Below are positions 1 to 9,321 of a DNA stretch of 64,000 bases, in pieces. The notes under the pieces are model-generated. The model saw nothing but the letters and a program-made list of their open reading frames with translations. It was not told the origin of the DNA and ran no database searches. The translations under genes were made by a program, and so were the position numbers. Positions within the stretch are counted from its first letter, which is position 1. Every line of letters begins with the position of its first letter. Source of the stretch: Lachnospiraceae bacterium (GTDB lineage Bacteria > Bacillota > Clostridia > Lachnospirales > Lachnospiraceae); the NCBI GenBank assembly GCA_017450065.1, contig JAFSYI010000061.1, positions 56,849 to 120,848 of the forward strand, read 5' to 3'.

Positions 1-1
1 C

Positions 2-2185
2 GCGGTGATCATATTCCCAGTAATCATGTTTGGAATTATATTATTGGTTCGTAAAAACAGAATAGGCATTTTGGTATTTGCATATTCATATCTGTTTTTC
101 ACATCTGTTTATATGGGATATGTAGCAGGAATAAGCTCATTCATAATATTTTTATTCTGTTTCTTTTATCATGGTAAGGACATGGAAAAGAAAAACAAAC
201 TGCGTATATTCCTAAGATATGTTGAGAGCGTGTTGCTCTCATTGGGATTGACAGCGATCCTGTGGATTCCTAATGTGTTAAATCTGTATGAACTAAGGAA
301 TTCAGATGAACTGTATGAATATACTATTAATTGCAATCCGATTATGCTGCTTAATAATATGCTTGTCGGCATGTATCAATCAATTGAAGGAGTTATTCCG
401 TACTATTATTGCGGTTTGCTTACAGTAATGGCTTTGCCGCTGTTTTTGATAAATAAACGAATCGGTAAGAGAAAACGATTATACCATGCCGCCTGCATAT
501 TGACATTTGCTATTATAATACTGGTTCCGTCTTTTAATTATGCCATGCATGGATTTGACAGGCCTAACGGGGTAGGATTTAGATATGCGTTTGTGCTGAG
601 TTTTATCTTGGTCACTGTCCTTTGTGAGCAGTATGTATTTATGATTGGCAAGAATGGGATTGGAAAAAGGTTTTTTGTAGTATTCCTTTTTTCGTTAATT
701 GTTATTTTTTTCTTAGGAAAGTATACCATCATAAAAAAAATAGGTAAAGATGCTGATTCAAACACACTGTTTACTTTAGCAGTTAATCTAATATTGTGCA
801 TTATGTTGTTTTGCACAATAAAAGGCTACAAATTTGATCGATGGGATAAGAGAACAAAGAAGGTTTTCTTTACTACGGTTATTATACTTGAGCTGATCTC
901 AAATATAGTTTTAATACATCTGAGGATTAGTCCGAAGCAATCCGTGATAACAGATGAGCAATATACAGTTGCAGAGCAAAATACTATACGAATGCTTAAA
1001 GAAGAATCGATTTCAGACAACTGTATAAGAACTATTTATCAGGATAGGCATATTATTAATATTGCCATGGAGAATGATTTGTCTTCGCTTGCGTATTTTT
1101 CTTCTCTTATTAATGGAAGAATAATAAATATGCTTCAGAAATTTGGATATGAATATGCTTCAAACCTGATTAATGGAAATGGATGGACTCCTGTAACAGC
1201 ATCTCTTTTTGGAATTGATTATATAGTTGATGGATCGTGTCTTTTGTCAGATGACCCGGATATTTATGTGATGCCGGGAGCTAATGAACATTATTATCAG
1301 AATTATATTAAGAATGAAACTCCTCTTCCATTGGTGTTCACGGTTAAAACTGACATTTTGGATTATGTATCAGAGAAATCAGCTCTCGATAATCAGGATG
1401 AGCTCCTGTGTAAAATGACCGGAAGAAAGATTGATTGCTTCAGACCGGTTGATATGATAATTAATTCAGGAAATACCAGGGATGTTGATATTACTGAAAC
1501 AGAAGAAGGAGTTACTATTATAAATAACAATTATCCGAATGAAGCAGCTGAGTTGATATACAGTACACCATATCCTGTTACAAATGATGTTTACGTGAAT
1601 CTTTATAACAGATTTAAGGTATACAAAGATAGTGTAAGAATGATTGGACCTACAGTTTCGGCTGATATTGATGTTAACGTATTCAATTCCACAACTCATC
1701 GGATATATCCTAACCAAATATTCAAGAGCGGTAATAAAAATGCGAATAATAGCAGTTTTGTCATGCATATACCGGCTGAGATGAAAGATGTAGAATATGA
1801 GAAGGGCTACTTCATGGAGTTTGACAGTGAGAAGTTCATGGAGGTTTATGAAGAACTCAGGGCTAATGGGATGGAGATAACGGACTTCAAGGATGGGTAT
1901 ATTGGTGGAATTGTTAATTGTAGTGAGGACTGTGTTCTGTTTTCATCAATACCTTATGAGAAGGGATGGACAGCTTACGTAGATGGAGTGAAGACAAATG
2001 TTGTTCCTCTTGTCGAAGATGCTTTTGTTGGAATAGAGCTGTCTCAAGGTGATCATGATATAATTCTTGAATATATTGCACCCGGTATGTATGCTGGACG
2101 TTGGGTTACACTTGGAACAGTTTTTTTACTATTGTTTGCAAAGAGTGTATCTCGTAAAAGTCATTTAAAGTTAGCTGCAGTTTGA
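2..2185 (+). CDS. YfhO-like multispanning membrane protein, 5'-truncated by window edge
   Basis: The reading frame is open to the left edge, so the true start lies outside the window; the GTG at 5 is internal or coincidental. About 727 codons are visible, against roughly 850 usual for YfhO proteins. The first ~310 residues carry many hydrophobic segments. A long, mostly soluble extracytoplasmic part follows, and one last membrane helix lies near the C-terminus (residues ~700-720). This is the YfhO layout (GT-C-like membrane glycosyltransferase that decorates cell-surface polymers from an undecaprenyl-phosphate sugar). A GtrB/CsbB-like enzyme, the usual supplier of such a donor, is encoded 2.5 kb downstream at 4735. 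Family assignment rests on topology, C-terminal sequence style and context; the acceptor is unknown. Confidence 0.72.
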   Translation, partial: AVIIFPVIMFGIILLVRKNRIGILVFAYSYLFFTSVYMGYVAGISSFIIFLFCFFYHGKDMEKKNKLRIFLRYVESVLLSLGLTAILWIPNVLNLYELRNSDELYEYTINCNPIMLLNNMLVGMYQSIEGVIPYYYCGLLTVMALPLFLINKRIGKRKRLYHAACILTFAIIILVPSFNYAMHGFDRPNGVGFRYAFVLSFILVTVLCEQYVFMIGKNGIGKRFFVVFLFSLIVIFFLGKYTIIKKIGKDADSNTLFTLAVNLILCIMLFCTIKGYKFDRWDKRTKKVFFTTVIILELISNIVLIHLRISPKQSVITDEQYTVAEQNTIRMLKEESISDNCIRTIYQDRHIINIAMENDLSSLAYFSSLINGRIINMLQKFGYEYASNLINGNGWTPVTASLFGIDYIVDGSCLLSDDPDIYVMPGANEHYYQNYIKNETPLPLVFTVKTDILDYVSEKSALDNQDELLCKMTGRKIDCFRPVDMIINSGNTRDVDITETEEGVTIINNNYPNEAAELIYSTPYPVTNDVYVNLYNRFKVYKDSVRMIGPTVSADIDVNVFNSTTHRIYPNQIFKSGNKNANNSSFVMHIPAEMKDVEYEKGYFMEFDSEKFMEVYEELRANGMEITDFKDGYIGGIVNCSEDCVLFSSIPYEKGWTAYVDGVKTNVVPLVEDAFVGIELSQGDHDIILEYIAPGMYAGRWVTLGTVFLLLFAKSVSRKSHLKLAAV

Positions 2186-2347
2186 ATTTTGTTACTTTTT
2201 ATCAATATGATGGCTTATGTTGTACTATTTAATTGTTTGTGTTATTATTTCTTTATATTTTGTGTTTTAAGATGGGTAATTACTTAAAGAGAAATATAAA
2301 GTAGATACGTTTGGTTTAATGATATTTATTCAGAAGGAACAGAAAAT

Positions 2348-3115
2348 ATGTTATTAAAAGGTAAAACAGCGGTAATAACCGGATGCAACAGGGGTATAGG
2401 GAAAGCGATACTTGAGGATTTTGCAGGTAATGGAGCGAACGTTTTTGCTGTTGTAAGAAAAGAAAGTGATGAGTTTAATTCATATATACAGGAACTCACA
2501 GTTAAACATGAGAATAGGATAAAGGTATATCCTGTTTTCATGGATCTTTCAAATGAAGAAGAAATAAAAGCAGGTGCGAAATCAATCCTTGGAATGAAGG
2601 ATGAAGATGGAAACAAGATTCCAGTGGATATTTTGGTTAACAATGCCGGGATAAGTAATCCTCTTAATTCTCTTGCTTTGACGAAGATGGAAACTGTAAG
2701 AGAAGCATTTGATGTTAATTTCTTCGGACCTATGCTTTTAACCCAGCTTATCGCAAGAGGAATGATGAGAAATAAAAGGGGAAGTATAGTATTTATTTCT
2801 TCTTCAGCTGCTTATGATGGTGGTGCAAATGTGGAATACAGCGCAAGTAAAGCTGCTATAATAGGAGAGGTTAAACGTCTTGCAGTTGAATATGGACCAT
2901 ATAATATAAGAGTAAATGCGGTGGCACCTGGACTGACTGCGACAGATATGGGGAACAGTATGAATGAGGAAGATGAAAAAATTGCCCTTTCTATGAATAT
3001 CATGAAGAGAAAAGGGAGACCTGAAGAAATTGCTGATGCAGTCACATTTCTTGCTTCGGATATGTCTTCGTTTATGACTGCACAGGTGCTTAGAGTTGAT
3101 GGGGGCCTAAGATAA
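2348..3115 (+). CDS. SDR-family oxidoreductase (FabG-like)
   Basis: A 255-residue classical short-chain dehydrogenase/reductase using NAD(P)(H). Visible motifs are the Rossmann TGxxxGIG at residues 11-18, NNAG at ~98-101, the catalytic Ser in the SSS stretch near 150, and YxxxK at Y164/K168. A PG-x-x-x-T loop and a C-terminal VDGG signature are also typical. An AGAAGGAAC ribosome binding site precedes the ATG. The stop overlaps the ATG of the next gene by one base, so the two are probably co-translated. A related SDR is encoded at 17902, with similar GANxxA and FDLS segments, so the cluster carries two reductases of one subfamily. The substrate is unknown; an oxo-sugar or an oxoacyl intermediate would fit the neighbours. 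Confidence 0.9.
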   Translation: MLLKGKTAVITGCNRGIGKAILEDFAGNGANVFAVVRKESDEFNSYIQELTVKHENRIKVYPVFMDLSNEEEIKAGAKSILGMKDEDGNKIPVDILVNNAGISNPLNSLALTKMETVREAFDVNFFGPMLLTQLIARGMMRNKRGSIVFISSSAAYDGGANVEYSASKAAIIGEVKRLAVEYGPYNIRVNAVAPGLTATDMGNSMNEEDEKIALSMNIMKRKGRPEEIADAVTFLASDMSSFMTAQVLRVDGGLR

Positions 3116-4716
3116 TGAAACAGTTTAATACTACGGCGATATGTATACCCTCTAAGCACTATATGGTGGATATTTCAGATAAAGTCAACGAGATCAAGAA
3201 ACTTGTTGAAGCCGGTAAGTATTTTACGATAAACAGGGCAAGGCAATATGGAAAAACAACCACACTCAGAGCCTTAAAGCTTGCATTGGATGAGAAATAT
3301 AAGGTTTTGAGTCTTAGTTTCGAAGGGATAACAAAAGCGAATTTTTCAACAGAGCAGTCCTTTGTGAAAGCGTTCTGCCGCCTTTTTAAGAAGAATCCTG
3401 TACTCTATCAGTCAATCCCGGATATGATCCGAGATGAATTTGAAGACTTTCTTCAGAGAAAAGAAGAAAAGGCAGAGATGGACGAGCTTTTTGTGAGCCT
3501 CAGTAAATGGTGCTCAATATCCGAAAAACCCATCGTTCTTATGATAGATGAGGTTGACAGCGCAACAAATAATCAGGTGTTTTTGGATTTCCTGGGATTG
3601 CTTCGTGACGGATATATATCAAGGGAGTTTAATGAAATTCCGGCATTTCAATCAGTTGTACTTGCCGGAGTCACGGATGTTAAGCATTTGAAGAGTAAGA
3701 TTCGTGATGAAGCATATTCAAAGGAGAACAGTCCTTGGAATATAGCTGCCGAATTCACAGTCGATATGAGTCTGTCGGAAGAAGGCATAAGAGATATGCT
3801 GGATGAATATGAAGCGGATCATAAGACTGGAATGAACCCAGAAGCCGTTGCAAAGTCGATCCATGATTATACAAGCGGATATCCTTTCCTTGTCAGTCGT
3901 ATATGTGAATTGATCGATACAAGACTGGTTCCGGATATAATCAAAGATTTATCATCAGCATGGACCGAAGTTGGGATAAACGAGGCCGTCAAAATCATTT
4001 TGTCAGAGAGTAATACACTATTTGATTCTATTATGGGTAAGCTCAGAGATATGCCGGGGTTAAGAAGAAATCTGAAGCAGATTCTTTTTGAGGGGGAATC
4101 GATTGCGTACAGTCCGGATAATGATGAGCAGAAGCAGCTTTGCATGTACGGCTTTATTGTGAATGATCATAATACGGTCATGGTAGCCAACAGGATTTTT
4201 GAAATGAGACTTTATAAGTTTTATCTTGGCGAAAGCAGTTTTGCTGATGAAATGCGAGGAGATGCACTTGATAATAAACCGGAATTCATTAGGAATGGTG
4301 AACTGAATATTCCACTGATAATGCAGCGCTTTATTGAAACGCAAAAATACATACGAAAAATAGGTGATGAAGCGGCTGAGAAGAAGTTTATTGAAGAAGA
4401 GGGCAGAGAAAAATTCCTGACCTACATTTCACCAATAATCAACGGAGTAGGAACATTCAGTATTGAAGAAGAAACAAGAGACCGTAAACGAATGGATGTG
4501 GTTATTCATTACAATGGTAAACGTTATATCATTGAGCTGAAGATATGGCATGGGCAAAGCCGAAATGCTGACGGAGAAAGACAGATCGTGGATTATCTTG
4601 ATCACTTTGGCCTGAAGGTTGGATACATGTTGAGCTTTTGCTTTAACAAGAATAAGGAACCCGGAGTAAATGAGGTTCACATGGGGGATAAAACATTGTA
4701 TGAAGGAGTAGTATAG
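3115..4716 (+). CDS. AAA-ATPase-like protein with C-terminal PD-(D/E)XK nuclease domain
   Basis: A 533-residue protein of the AAA-ATPase_like/PDDEXK_9 architecture common in Clostridia and Bacteroides. The N-terminal P-loop is a shortened Walker A (N40-RARQYGKTT), and the Walker B strand is MIDEVD at 143-148. The C-terminal ~130 residues contain a nuclease-like core: 'RKRMDVVIHYNGKRYIIELK' gives the D...E-x-K motif of PD-(D/E)XK folds. Its ATG overlaps the SDR stop by one base. Family members are usually annotated only by domain, with no proven function. Its place inside a polysaccharide operon is odd and may reflect insertion of a defence or selfish gene; it is not expected to act in sugar synthesis. 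Confidence 0.85.
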   Translation: MKQFNTTAICIPSKHYMVDISDKVNEIKKLVEAGKYFTINRARQYGKTTTLRALKLALDEKYKVLSLSFEGITKANFSTEQSFVKAFCRLFKKNPVLYQSIPDMIRDEFEDFLQRKEEKAEMDELFVSLSKWCSISEKPIVLMIDEVDSATNNQVFLDFLGLLRDGYISREFNEIPAFQSVVLAGVTDVKHLKSKIRDEAYSKENSPWNIAAEFTVDMSLSEEGIRDMLDEYEADHKTGMNPEAVAKSIHDYTSGYPFLVSRICELIDTRLVPDIIKDLSSAWTEVGINEAVKIILSESNTLFDSIMGKLRDMPGLRRNLKQILFEGESIAYSPDNDEQKQLCMYGFIVNDHNTVMVANRIFEMRLYKFYLGESSFADEMRGDALDNKPEFIRNGELNIPLIMQRFIETQKYIRKIGDEAAEKKFIEEEGREKFLTYISPIINGVGTFSIEEETRDRKRMDVVIHYNGKRYIIELKIWHGQSRNADGERQIVDYLDHFGLKVGYMLSFCFNKNKEPGVNEVHMGDKTLYEGVV

Positions 4717-4734
4717 TAGACGGGGGATCAAGTT

Positions 4735-5664
4735 ATGAAGTTGTCATTTGTAATACCATGTTACAGATCGCAGAATACGGTCATGAAAGTAGTAGATGAA
4801 ATTGAGACTACAGTAAAACAGAGGCCTGAATATGATTATGAGATTATTTTAGTTAATGATGGGTCTCCGGATAAGGTATGGGATGTAATATGTGAAAGAG
4901 CTAAAGCTGATGATAAGATAATAGGCATAAATTTGTCTAAAAATTTTGGACAACATTCCGCGCTTATGGCCGGATATAATAATGTTAGTGGTGATGTTAT
5001 TGTTTCGCTTGATGATGATGGACAAACTCCGGCGTGTGATGTTTTTAAATTGGTAGATGAATTAAACAAAGGATATGATGTTGTTTATGCGCAATACTCT
5101 GAAGTTCATCAAAATTGGTTTAGAAGACTAGGATCTGCCTTCGCGAAGAAGATTACTGACTATCTATTTGATATCAAAGGTGATAATCGAAAAGGGAGTA
5201 GCTATTATGTGGTAAGAAGATATATTATTGATGAAATGATTAGATATAAAAATCCATATCCATTTTTATCAGGATTAGTTCTTCGATCCACAAGAAACAT
5301 AAGTGTGGTTGATATAGAGCACAGGAATAGAATAGAAGGAAGGTCAGGATATTCGATAAGAAAGTTAATCGACTTATGGTTAAATGGATTTACGTCATTC
5401 TCGATAAAACCACTTAAGATTGGTACATATTTTGGCTTTTTTCTTGCTTGCTTAGGCTTTGTTTATGCTTTTATTACGGTTATAAGAAAATTGTTTATAA
5501 ATCCATTGATGGAAGCAGGATGGAGTTCCATTATTTCGGTTATACTGATTATTGGAGGAGCAAATTTGATAATGCTAGGTCTGCTTGGAGAATATACCGG
5601 AAGGATATTTATATGTATAAATAATTCGCCTCAATATGTAATAAAAGAAATTGTAAATAAATAA
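4735..5664 (+). CDS. GT2 glycosyltransferase, GtrB/CsbB/DPM1-like
   Basis: A 309-residue family 2 glycosyltransferase. The N-terminal GT-A domain starts at 'SFVIPCYRSQ' and carries the metal/nucleotide-binding aspartates D93-D95 in SLDDDGQ. Two C-terminal membrane helices lie at about residues 225-250 and 262-285, followed by the LGLLGEYTGRI signature of the GtrB/DPM1/ArnC subgroup. Such enzymes transfer a sugar from a nucleotide donor to undecaprenyl phosphate on the cytoplasmic face. With the YfhO-like protein at the window's left edge this recalls the CsbB-YfhO pairs of Bacillus and Listeria. The separate small flippase (GtrA) sometimes found with such genes was not seen here. Confidence 0.88.
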   Translation: MKLSFVIPCYRSQNTVMKVVDEIETTVKQRPEYDYEIILVNDGSPDKVWDVICERAKADDKIIGINLSKNFGQHSALMAGYNNVSGDVIVSLDDDGQTPACDVFKLVDELNKGYDVVYAQYSEVHQNWFRRLGSAFAKKITDYLFDIKGDNRKGSSYYVVRRYIIDEMIRYKNPYPFLSGLVLRSTRNISVVDIEHRNRIEGRSGYSIRKLIDLWLNGFTSFSIKPLKIGTYFGFFLACLGFVYAFITVIRKLFINPLMEAGWSSIISVILIIGGANLIMLGLLGEYTGRIFICINNSPQYVIKEIVNK

Positions 5665-5684
5665 ACATACAAGGAAGGTGCACT

Positions 5685-6401
5685 ATGAAAATTACAGAAG
5701 CGACGTGGGAGAAAAGAAATCTTGGGGTAACAACATACGAAATTGGTATAGATTATGATGATGATGTTTCGTGTATAGATAGTATCAAGAGAATAGAATG
5801 TGAATATATGGTTGTGAAAGTATCTGCCAATAATATTGCTATAATTGATGAAATACAGGAGCTTGGGTTCAGATATATAGAGGATATGATACAAGTAGAG
5901 CATGATCTTAAAGAGATAGAGTATAATCCTATTTGGCAGCGACTATATGATGCTTGTTCATATCGAAGAATGACAGATGGGGATATTGAACAATTGCGGG
6001 ATGAAATAAAGGCAGGTATGTTTAAAGATGACAGAATTTCAAGGGATAAGCACTTTGGAGTTAAAGTATCAGCGGTTAGATACCTTAATTGGTTTAATGA
6101 TCTTTTAGAAAGAGGAGCATTGCCATATGTTATAAGATATAAAGAAGAAAACGGCGGTTTTATTGTGCTAACTACTAAAGATGGAATAACATATAGTTCT
6201 GTATTGGGAGGAGGATATACAAAATACAGGAAAACCGGTCTGGGTGTTGTGAAAAAGGAGATGGAAATAACAAAATCATTAGGTGGAAAAAGACTTATAT
6301 CTGCAGTTTCAGCAAATAATCCAGGTCAGGTTAGAGCTTTGATAATTAATGGATATAAGCCGTACAACATAGAACATGTGTTTGTGAGGCATAGTAAATG
6401 A
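5685..6401 (+). CDS. GNAT-fold acyltransferase, WecD (RffC)-like
   Basis: A 238-residue protein with the layout of WecD/RffC, the dTDP-fucosamine acetyltransferase. The N-terminal TWExxxxGV segment, the 'LGFRYIED' strand, a central W-[FI]-x-[DE] helix and the C-terminal 'NNPGQVRALIINGYKPY' (compare NTAALKRYIQSG in WecD) line up in order. It follows the GT2 gene by 20 bp, behind the ribosome binding site AAGGAGGTG... form (AAGGAAGGTG). A WecE-like transaminase that would make the 4-amino sugar substrate is at 23034. I infer N-acylation of a 4-amino-4,6-dideoxyhexose; the acyl group need not be acetyl given the acyl-activating genes nearby. Similarity is remote, so the family call is firmer than the substrate. 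Confidence 0.62.
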   Translation: MKITEATWEKRNLGVTTYEIGIDYDDDVSCIDSIKRIECEYMVVKVSANNIAIIDEIQELGFRYIEDMIQVEHDLKEIEYNPIWQRLYDACSYRRMTDGDIEQLRDEIKAGMFKDDRISRDKHFGVKVSAVRYLNWFNDLLERGALPYVIRYKEENGGFIVLTTKDGITYSSVLGGGYTKYRKTGLGVVKKEMEITKSLGGKRLISAVSANNPGQVRALIINGYKPYNIEHVFVRHSK

Positions 6402-6416
6402 TAGAGGTGGGATAAT

Positions 6417-7568
6417 ATGCATATAGATGAAATGATAGTTGAAGCGCAGAACAGATTTATTGAGGAGTGTTGGAAGCATTTTCGAGATTTTGCTTCAAAG
6501 ACAGAGAATTATAATATTTTTATTTATGGTTCAGGAATTTATGGAAGGTTCCTATTTAACGCACTAACTGATATTGGTTTAGGGAAATCAATAAAAGCTT
6601 TTTTAAATGATTTCGCAAATGAGCAGGAGATAGTATTGGGAAGACCTGTGCAAAAACCGTCAGAGGTAAGTTTGAATTCAGATGATGATATAGTTGTAGT
6701 TGGTATACAAGATAATGGAAGCATTATAGAATTTTTGGAAAGAAGCAATATACGATATATTTCAGCTGATTATGTTCAATGGTTTTACCAGAATAATTTG
6801 ATGTATACTGTTTATCGTTGTATTGAAGTAAGCAGTATTACCGATATGGTATTTAAAATTGATTTTTACTATAGAAATATGTATGGAAAGGACAAAGAAA
6901 TATTAGATTTATATGATGAACCATTATCAAAAGAAATTATAAAAAATAGATTGCTTTTTTATAGAACGGGTGATTGCAGTTATATAGAATCAACCGTAAA
7001 GAATTATACAGAGTATTTCCATGAAGAGTATTTTCATATATCAGATAACGAAGTGTATGTAGATGTAGGGGCATTTGATGGGGATTCTATAGAAGCGTTT
7101 ACTAACTATACAGATGGAAAATATTCGAAGATAGTTGCCATTGAACCAGATAGGATGAATTATGAAAAGCTTGAAAAATCAGTTGGGAAATATCAAAACT
7201 GTATGTTGTTAAGGTGTGCAACCGGAGATTGTAATGATGTTGCCGTTTTTGAAGCAAAGGGCACAATGGGATCTTCATTAGGTGAAAATGGAGAAGAAGT
7301 TGAAATAAGAAAACTTGATGATATCTTGGAAGATACTCATCCTACTCTGATAAAAATGGATATTGAGGGTGCTGAATTTGATACATTAAAGGGTTCGGTG
7401 AAAATTATTATGAGAGACAAACCTAAACTTATTGTATGCTTATATCATAAAATGGAAGATATAATAAATATTCCTAGATTTATCCATGAAATTGTGCCTG
7501 AATATAAGTTTAAAGTAAGACAGCATTCTAATACAATGTGGGATACTGTCCTTTATGCTGAAGTATAA
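6417..7568 (+). CDS. FkbM-family methyltransferase with N-terminal Rossmann-like domain
   Basis: A 383-residue protein. Residues ~35-125 form a nucleotide-binding-like domain (IYGSGIYGRF and DDIVVVGIQ strands) of the kind often fused to FkbM enzymes in polysaccharide loci. The C-terminal part is the FkbM SAM-dependent methyltransferase: SAM-binding VDVGAFDGDS at ~215-224, 'AIEPD', then LDD and IKMDIEGAEF at ~312-320. FkbM enzymes usually O-methylate sugars or polyketides, which suggests a methylated residue in the surface glycan. It lies 15 bp downstream of the GNAT gene with the same codon style. The acceptor cannot be told from sequence. Confidence 0.88.
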   Translation: MHIDEMIVEAQNRFIEECWKHFRDFASKTENYNIFIYGSGIYGRFLFNALTDIGLGKSIKAFLNDFANEQEIVLGRPVQKPSEVSLNSDDDIVVVGIQDNGSIIEFLERSNIRYISADYVQWFYQNNLMYTVYRCIEVSSITDMVFKIDFYYRNMYGKDKEILDLYDEPLSKEIIKNRLLFYRTGDCSYIESTVKNYTEYFHEEYFHISDNEVYVDVGAFDGDSIEAFTNYTDGKYSKIVAIEPDRMNYEKLEKSVGKYQNCMLLRCATGDCNDVAVFEAKGTMGSSLGENGEEVEIRKLDDILEDTHPTLIKMDIEGAEFDTLKGSVKIIMRDKPKLIVCLYHKMEDIINIPRFIHEIVPEYKFKVRQHSNTMWDTVLYAEV

Positions 7569-7601
7569 AAAAAATCAAGAGAATTAAGGAGAAAAATAAA
7601 T

Positions 7602-7844
7602 ATGTCAAATTTAGAGAAGTACATCAACGCATTTGTAGAAGGACTTGAGATTGATCAGGAGTTGGTAAAAGAAGGACTGGAGTACCAGGCAATTCCTCAG
7701 TGGGATTCGGTAGGGCATATGGGACTTATAGCTGCATTGGAGGATGCCTTTGATATCATGATGGATACGGATGATATTATCGATTTCAGTTCTTACGAGA
7801 AGGGTATGGAGATATTATCGAAGAATTACGATATAGAGTTCTGA
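7602..7844 (+). CDS. Acyl carrier protein
   Basis: An 80-residue acidic helical protein with the phosphopantetheine attachment motif WDSVGHM; the modified residue would be S36. Length and charge are normal for a free-standing ACP. The ribosome binding site AAGGAG precedes the ATG by 9 bases. It stands 15 bp before an AMP-forming ligase gene, so the ligase most likely loads this carrier. Position in a sugar cluster rather than with fab genes argues for a dedicated carrier. Whether the cargo is a fatty, hydroxy or amino acid is not visible. Confidence 0.9.
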   Translation: MSNLEKYINAFVEGLEIDQELVKEGLEYQAIPQWDSVGHMGLIAALEDAFDIMMDTDDIIDFSSYEKGMEILSKNYDIEF

Positions 7845-7859
7845 ACCAAGGAGCCGGTC

Positions 7860-9275
7860 ATGTGGGATTTCAGGCAGTATGGAGATAATACCGCTATCAT
7901 AGCTGATGATGCTACACAGCTTACATATGTGGATTTAATAAAGGTGATCGAAGACATGGGCAATGCTGTTTACGGCAGGTGCCTTGTTTTCTGTCTATGC
8001 CGTAATGAAGCAGGTGCTGTTGCAGGATATGCAGCATTTATTGAAAACAAGGTGGTGCCGGTTCTTCTTAATGCCGGGATGGATAGGGAGTTGCTTGATA
8101 ACTTCCTGAACATTTATAGACCATCATATCTTTGGGTACCTTCAGATATGGAAGATATATTTGAAGGTTTTGGTGCTGTTTATTGTGCATATGGATATTC
8201 TCTGCTTAAGAATCAAATTGAACCGGATTATGAACTTAATCCTGAGCTATGCCTTCTATTGACCACATCAGGCTCAACGGGAAGTCCCAAGCTGGTAAGG
8301 CAGAGCTATAAAAATGTCAGCTCAAATGCCAGGGCAATTGTTGAATACCTTGAGCTTTCATGTGATGAAAGACCTATCACAACGCTTCCTATGAACTATA
8401 CCTATGGTTTGTCGATAATTAACAGTCATTTCATGGTGGGAGCGACACTGCTGGTGACTGAAAACGGACTTATGCAGAAGGGATTCTGGAACTTTTTTAA
8501 GGAACAGGGTGCAACATCCTTCGGAGGTGTTCCATATACATATGAAATGCTGGATAAGCTTAGATTCTACAGGATGGATCTGCCGTCATTAAGATATATA
8601 ACACAGGCGGGGGGAAAGCTCACGCCGAGGCTTCACGAGAAATTTGCTGAATATGCACAGGACAAAGGAATCAAGTTCTTTGTTATGTATGGACAATGTG
8701 AAGCGACCGCACGAATGGGATATCTTCCGGCAGATAAGGCAGTCAAGAAATGCGGCTCTATGGGAATTGCTATACCGGGCGGACATTTCATGCTTATAGA
8801 TGATAAAGGCCGTGAAATAAATGAACCTGATATTACAGGTGAGCTTGTATATGAAGGCGATAATGTTACTCTTGGATATGCGGAATGTACGGATGATCTG
8901 ATTAAGGGCGATGAAAGAAACGGAGTTCTCTATACCGGTGATATGGCCCGCTTTGACAAGGATGGTTATTACTATATAGTCGGACGAAGAAAAAGGTTTC
9001 TTAAGATATACGGGAACCGTGTTAATCTGGATGAGATTGACAGGATGATAAAGAGCCATTTTGATGGTATTGAAGCTGCATGCTCCGGTGTGGATGATCA
9101 TTTGACGATTTTCCTTACGAATGAGAAACTTGCAGAGGAAGTAAAGGCATATGTTGTTGATAAGACGGGTTTGAATTCTGTTGCTTTCAATACCTTTATT
9201 CTGAATGAAATACCCAAGAATGATTCCGGAAAGACATTGTACAGGGAGCTCGAAAAATATTTGGAATTGAATTAA
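7860..9275 (+). CDS. AMP-forming acyl/aminoacyl ligase (ANL superfamily)
   Basis: A 471-residue adenylating enzyme. The P-loop-like motif TTSGSTGSPK starts at T135. 'YGQCEATARMGYLP' supplies the ATP-binding/GxTE-like region. 'YTGDMARFDKDGYYYIVGRRKRFLKIYGNR' supplies the hinge, and 'PKNDSGKTLYRE' near the C-terminus includes the catalytic lysine. The N-terminal subdomain is shorter than usual (most acyl-CoA synthetases are ~520-560 aa), as in stand-alone acyl-ACP or amino-acid ligases. It starts 15 bp after the ACP gene, so ACP loading is the likely role. The acid cannot be predicted with confidence. Confidence 0.88.
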   Translation: MWDFRQYGDNTAIIADDATQLTYVDLIKVIEDMGNAVYGRCLVFCLCRNEAGAVAGYAAFIENKVVPVLLNAGMDRELLDNFLNIYRPSYLWVPSDMEDIFEGFGAVYCAYGYSLLKNQIEPDYELNPELCLLLTTSGSTGSPKLVRQSYKNVSSNARAIVEYLELSCDERPITTLPMNYTYGLSIINSHFMVGATLLVTENGLMQKGFWNFFKEQGATSFGGVPYTYEMLDKLRFYRMDLPSLRYITQAGGKLTPRLHEKFAEYAQDKGIKFFVMYGQCEATARMGYLPADKAVKKCGSMGIAIPGGHFMLIDDKGREINEPDITGELVYEGDNVTLGYAECTDDLIKGDERNGVLYTGDMARFDKDGYYYIVGRRKRFLKIYGNRVNLDEIDRMIKSHFDGIEAACSGVDDHLTIFLTNEKLAEEVKAYVVDKTGLNSVAFNTFILNEIPKNDSGKTLYRELEKYLELN

Positions 9276-9321
9276 CAGAAGTATTTGAATAAATTAAAAG
9301 TACTAAGGAGACATGGTCGGT

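Noticed and set aside
8589-9101. 170-codon minus-strand open frame inside the AMP-ligase gene
   Set aside because: Fully antisense to a gene with clear ANL motifs; no ribosome binding site; composition is that of a shadow frame.
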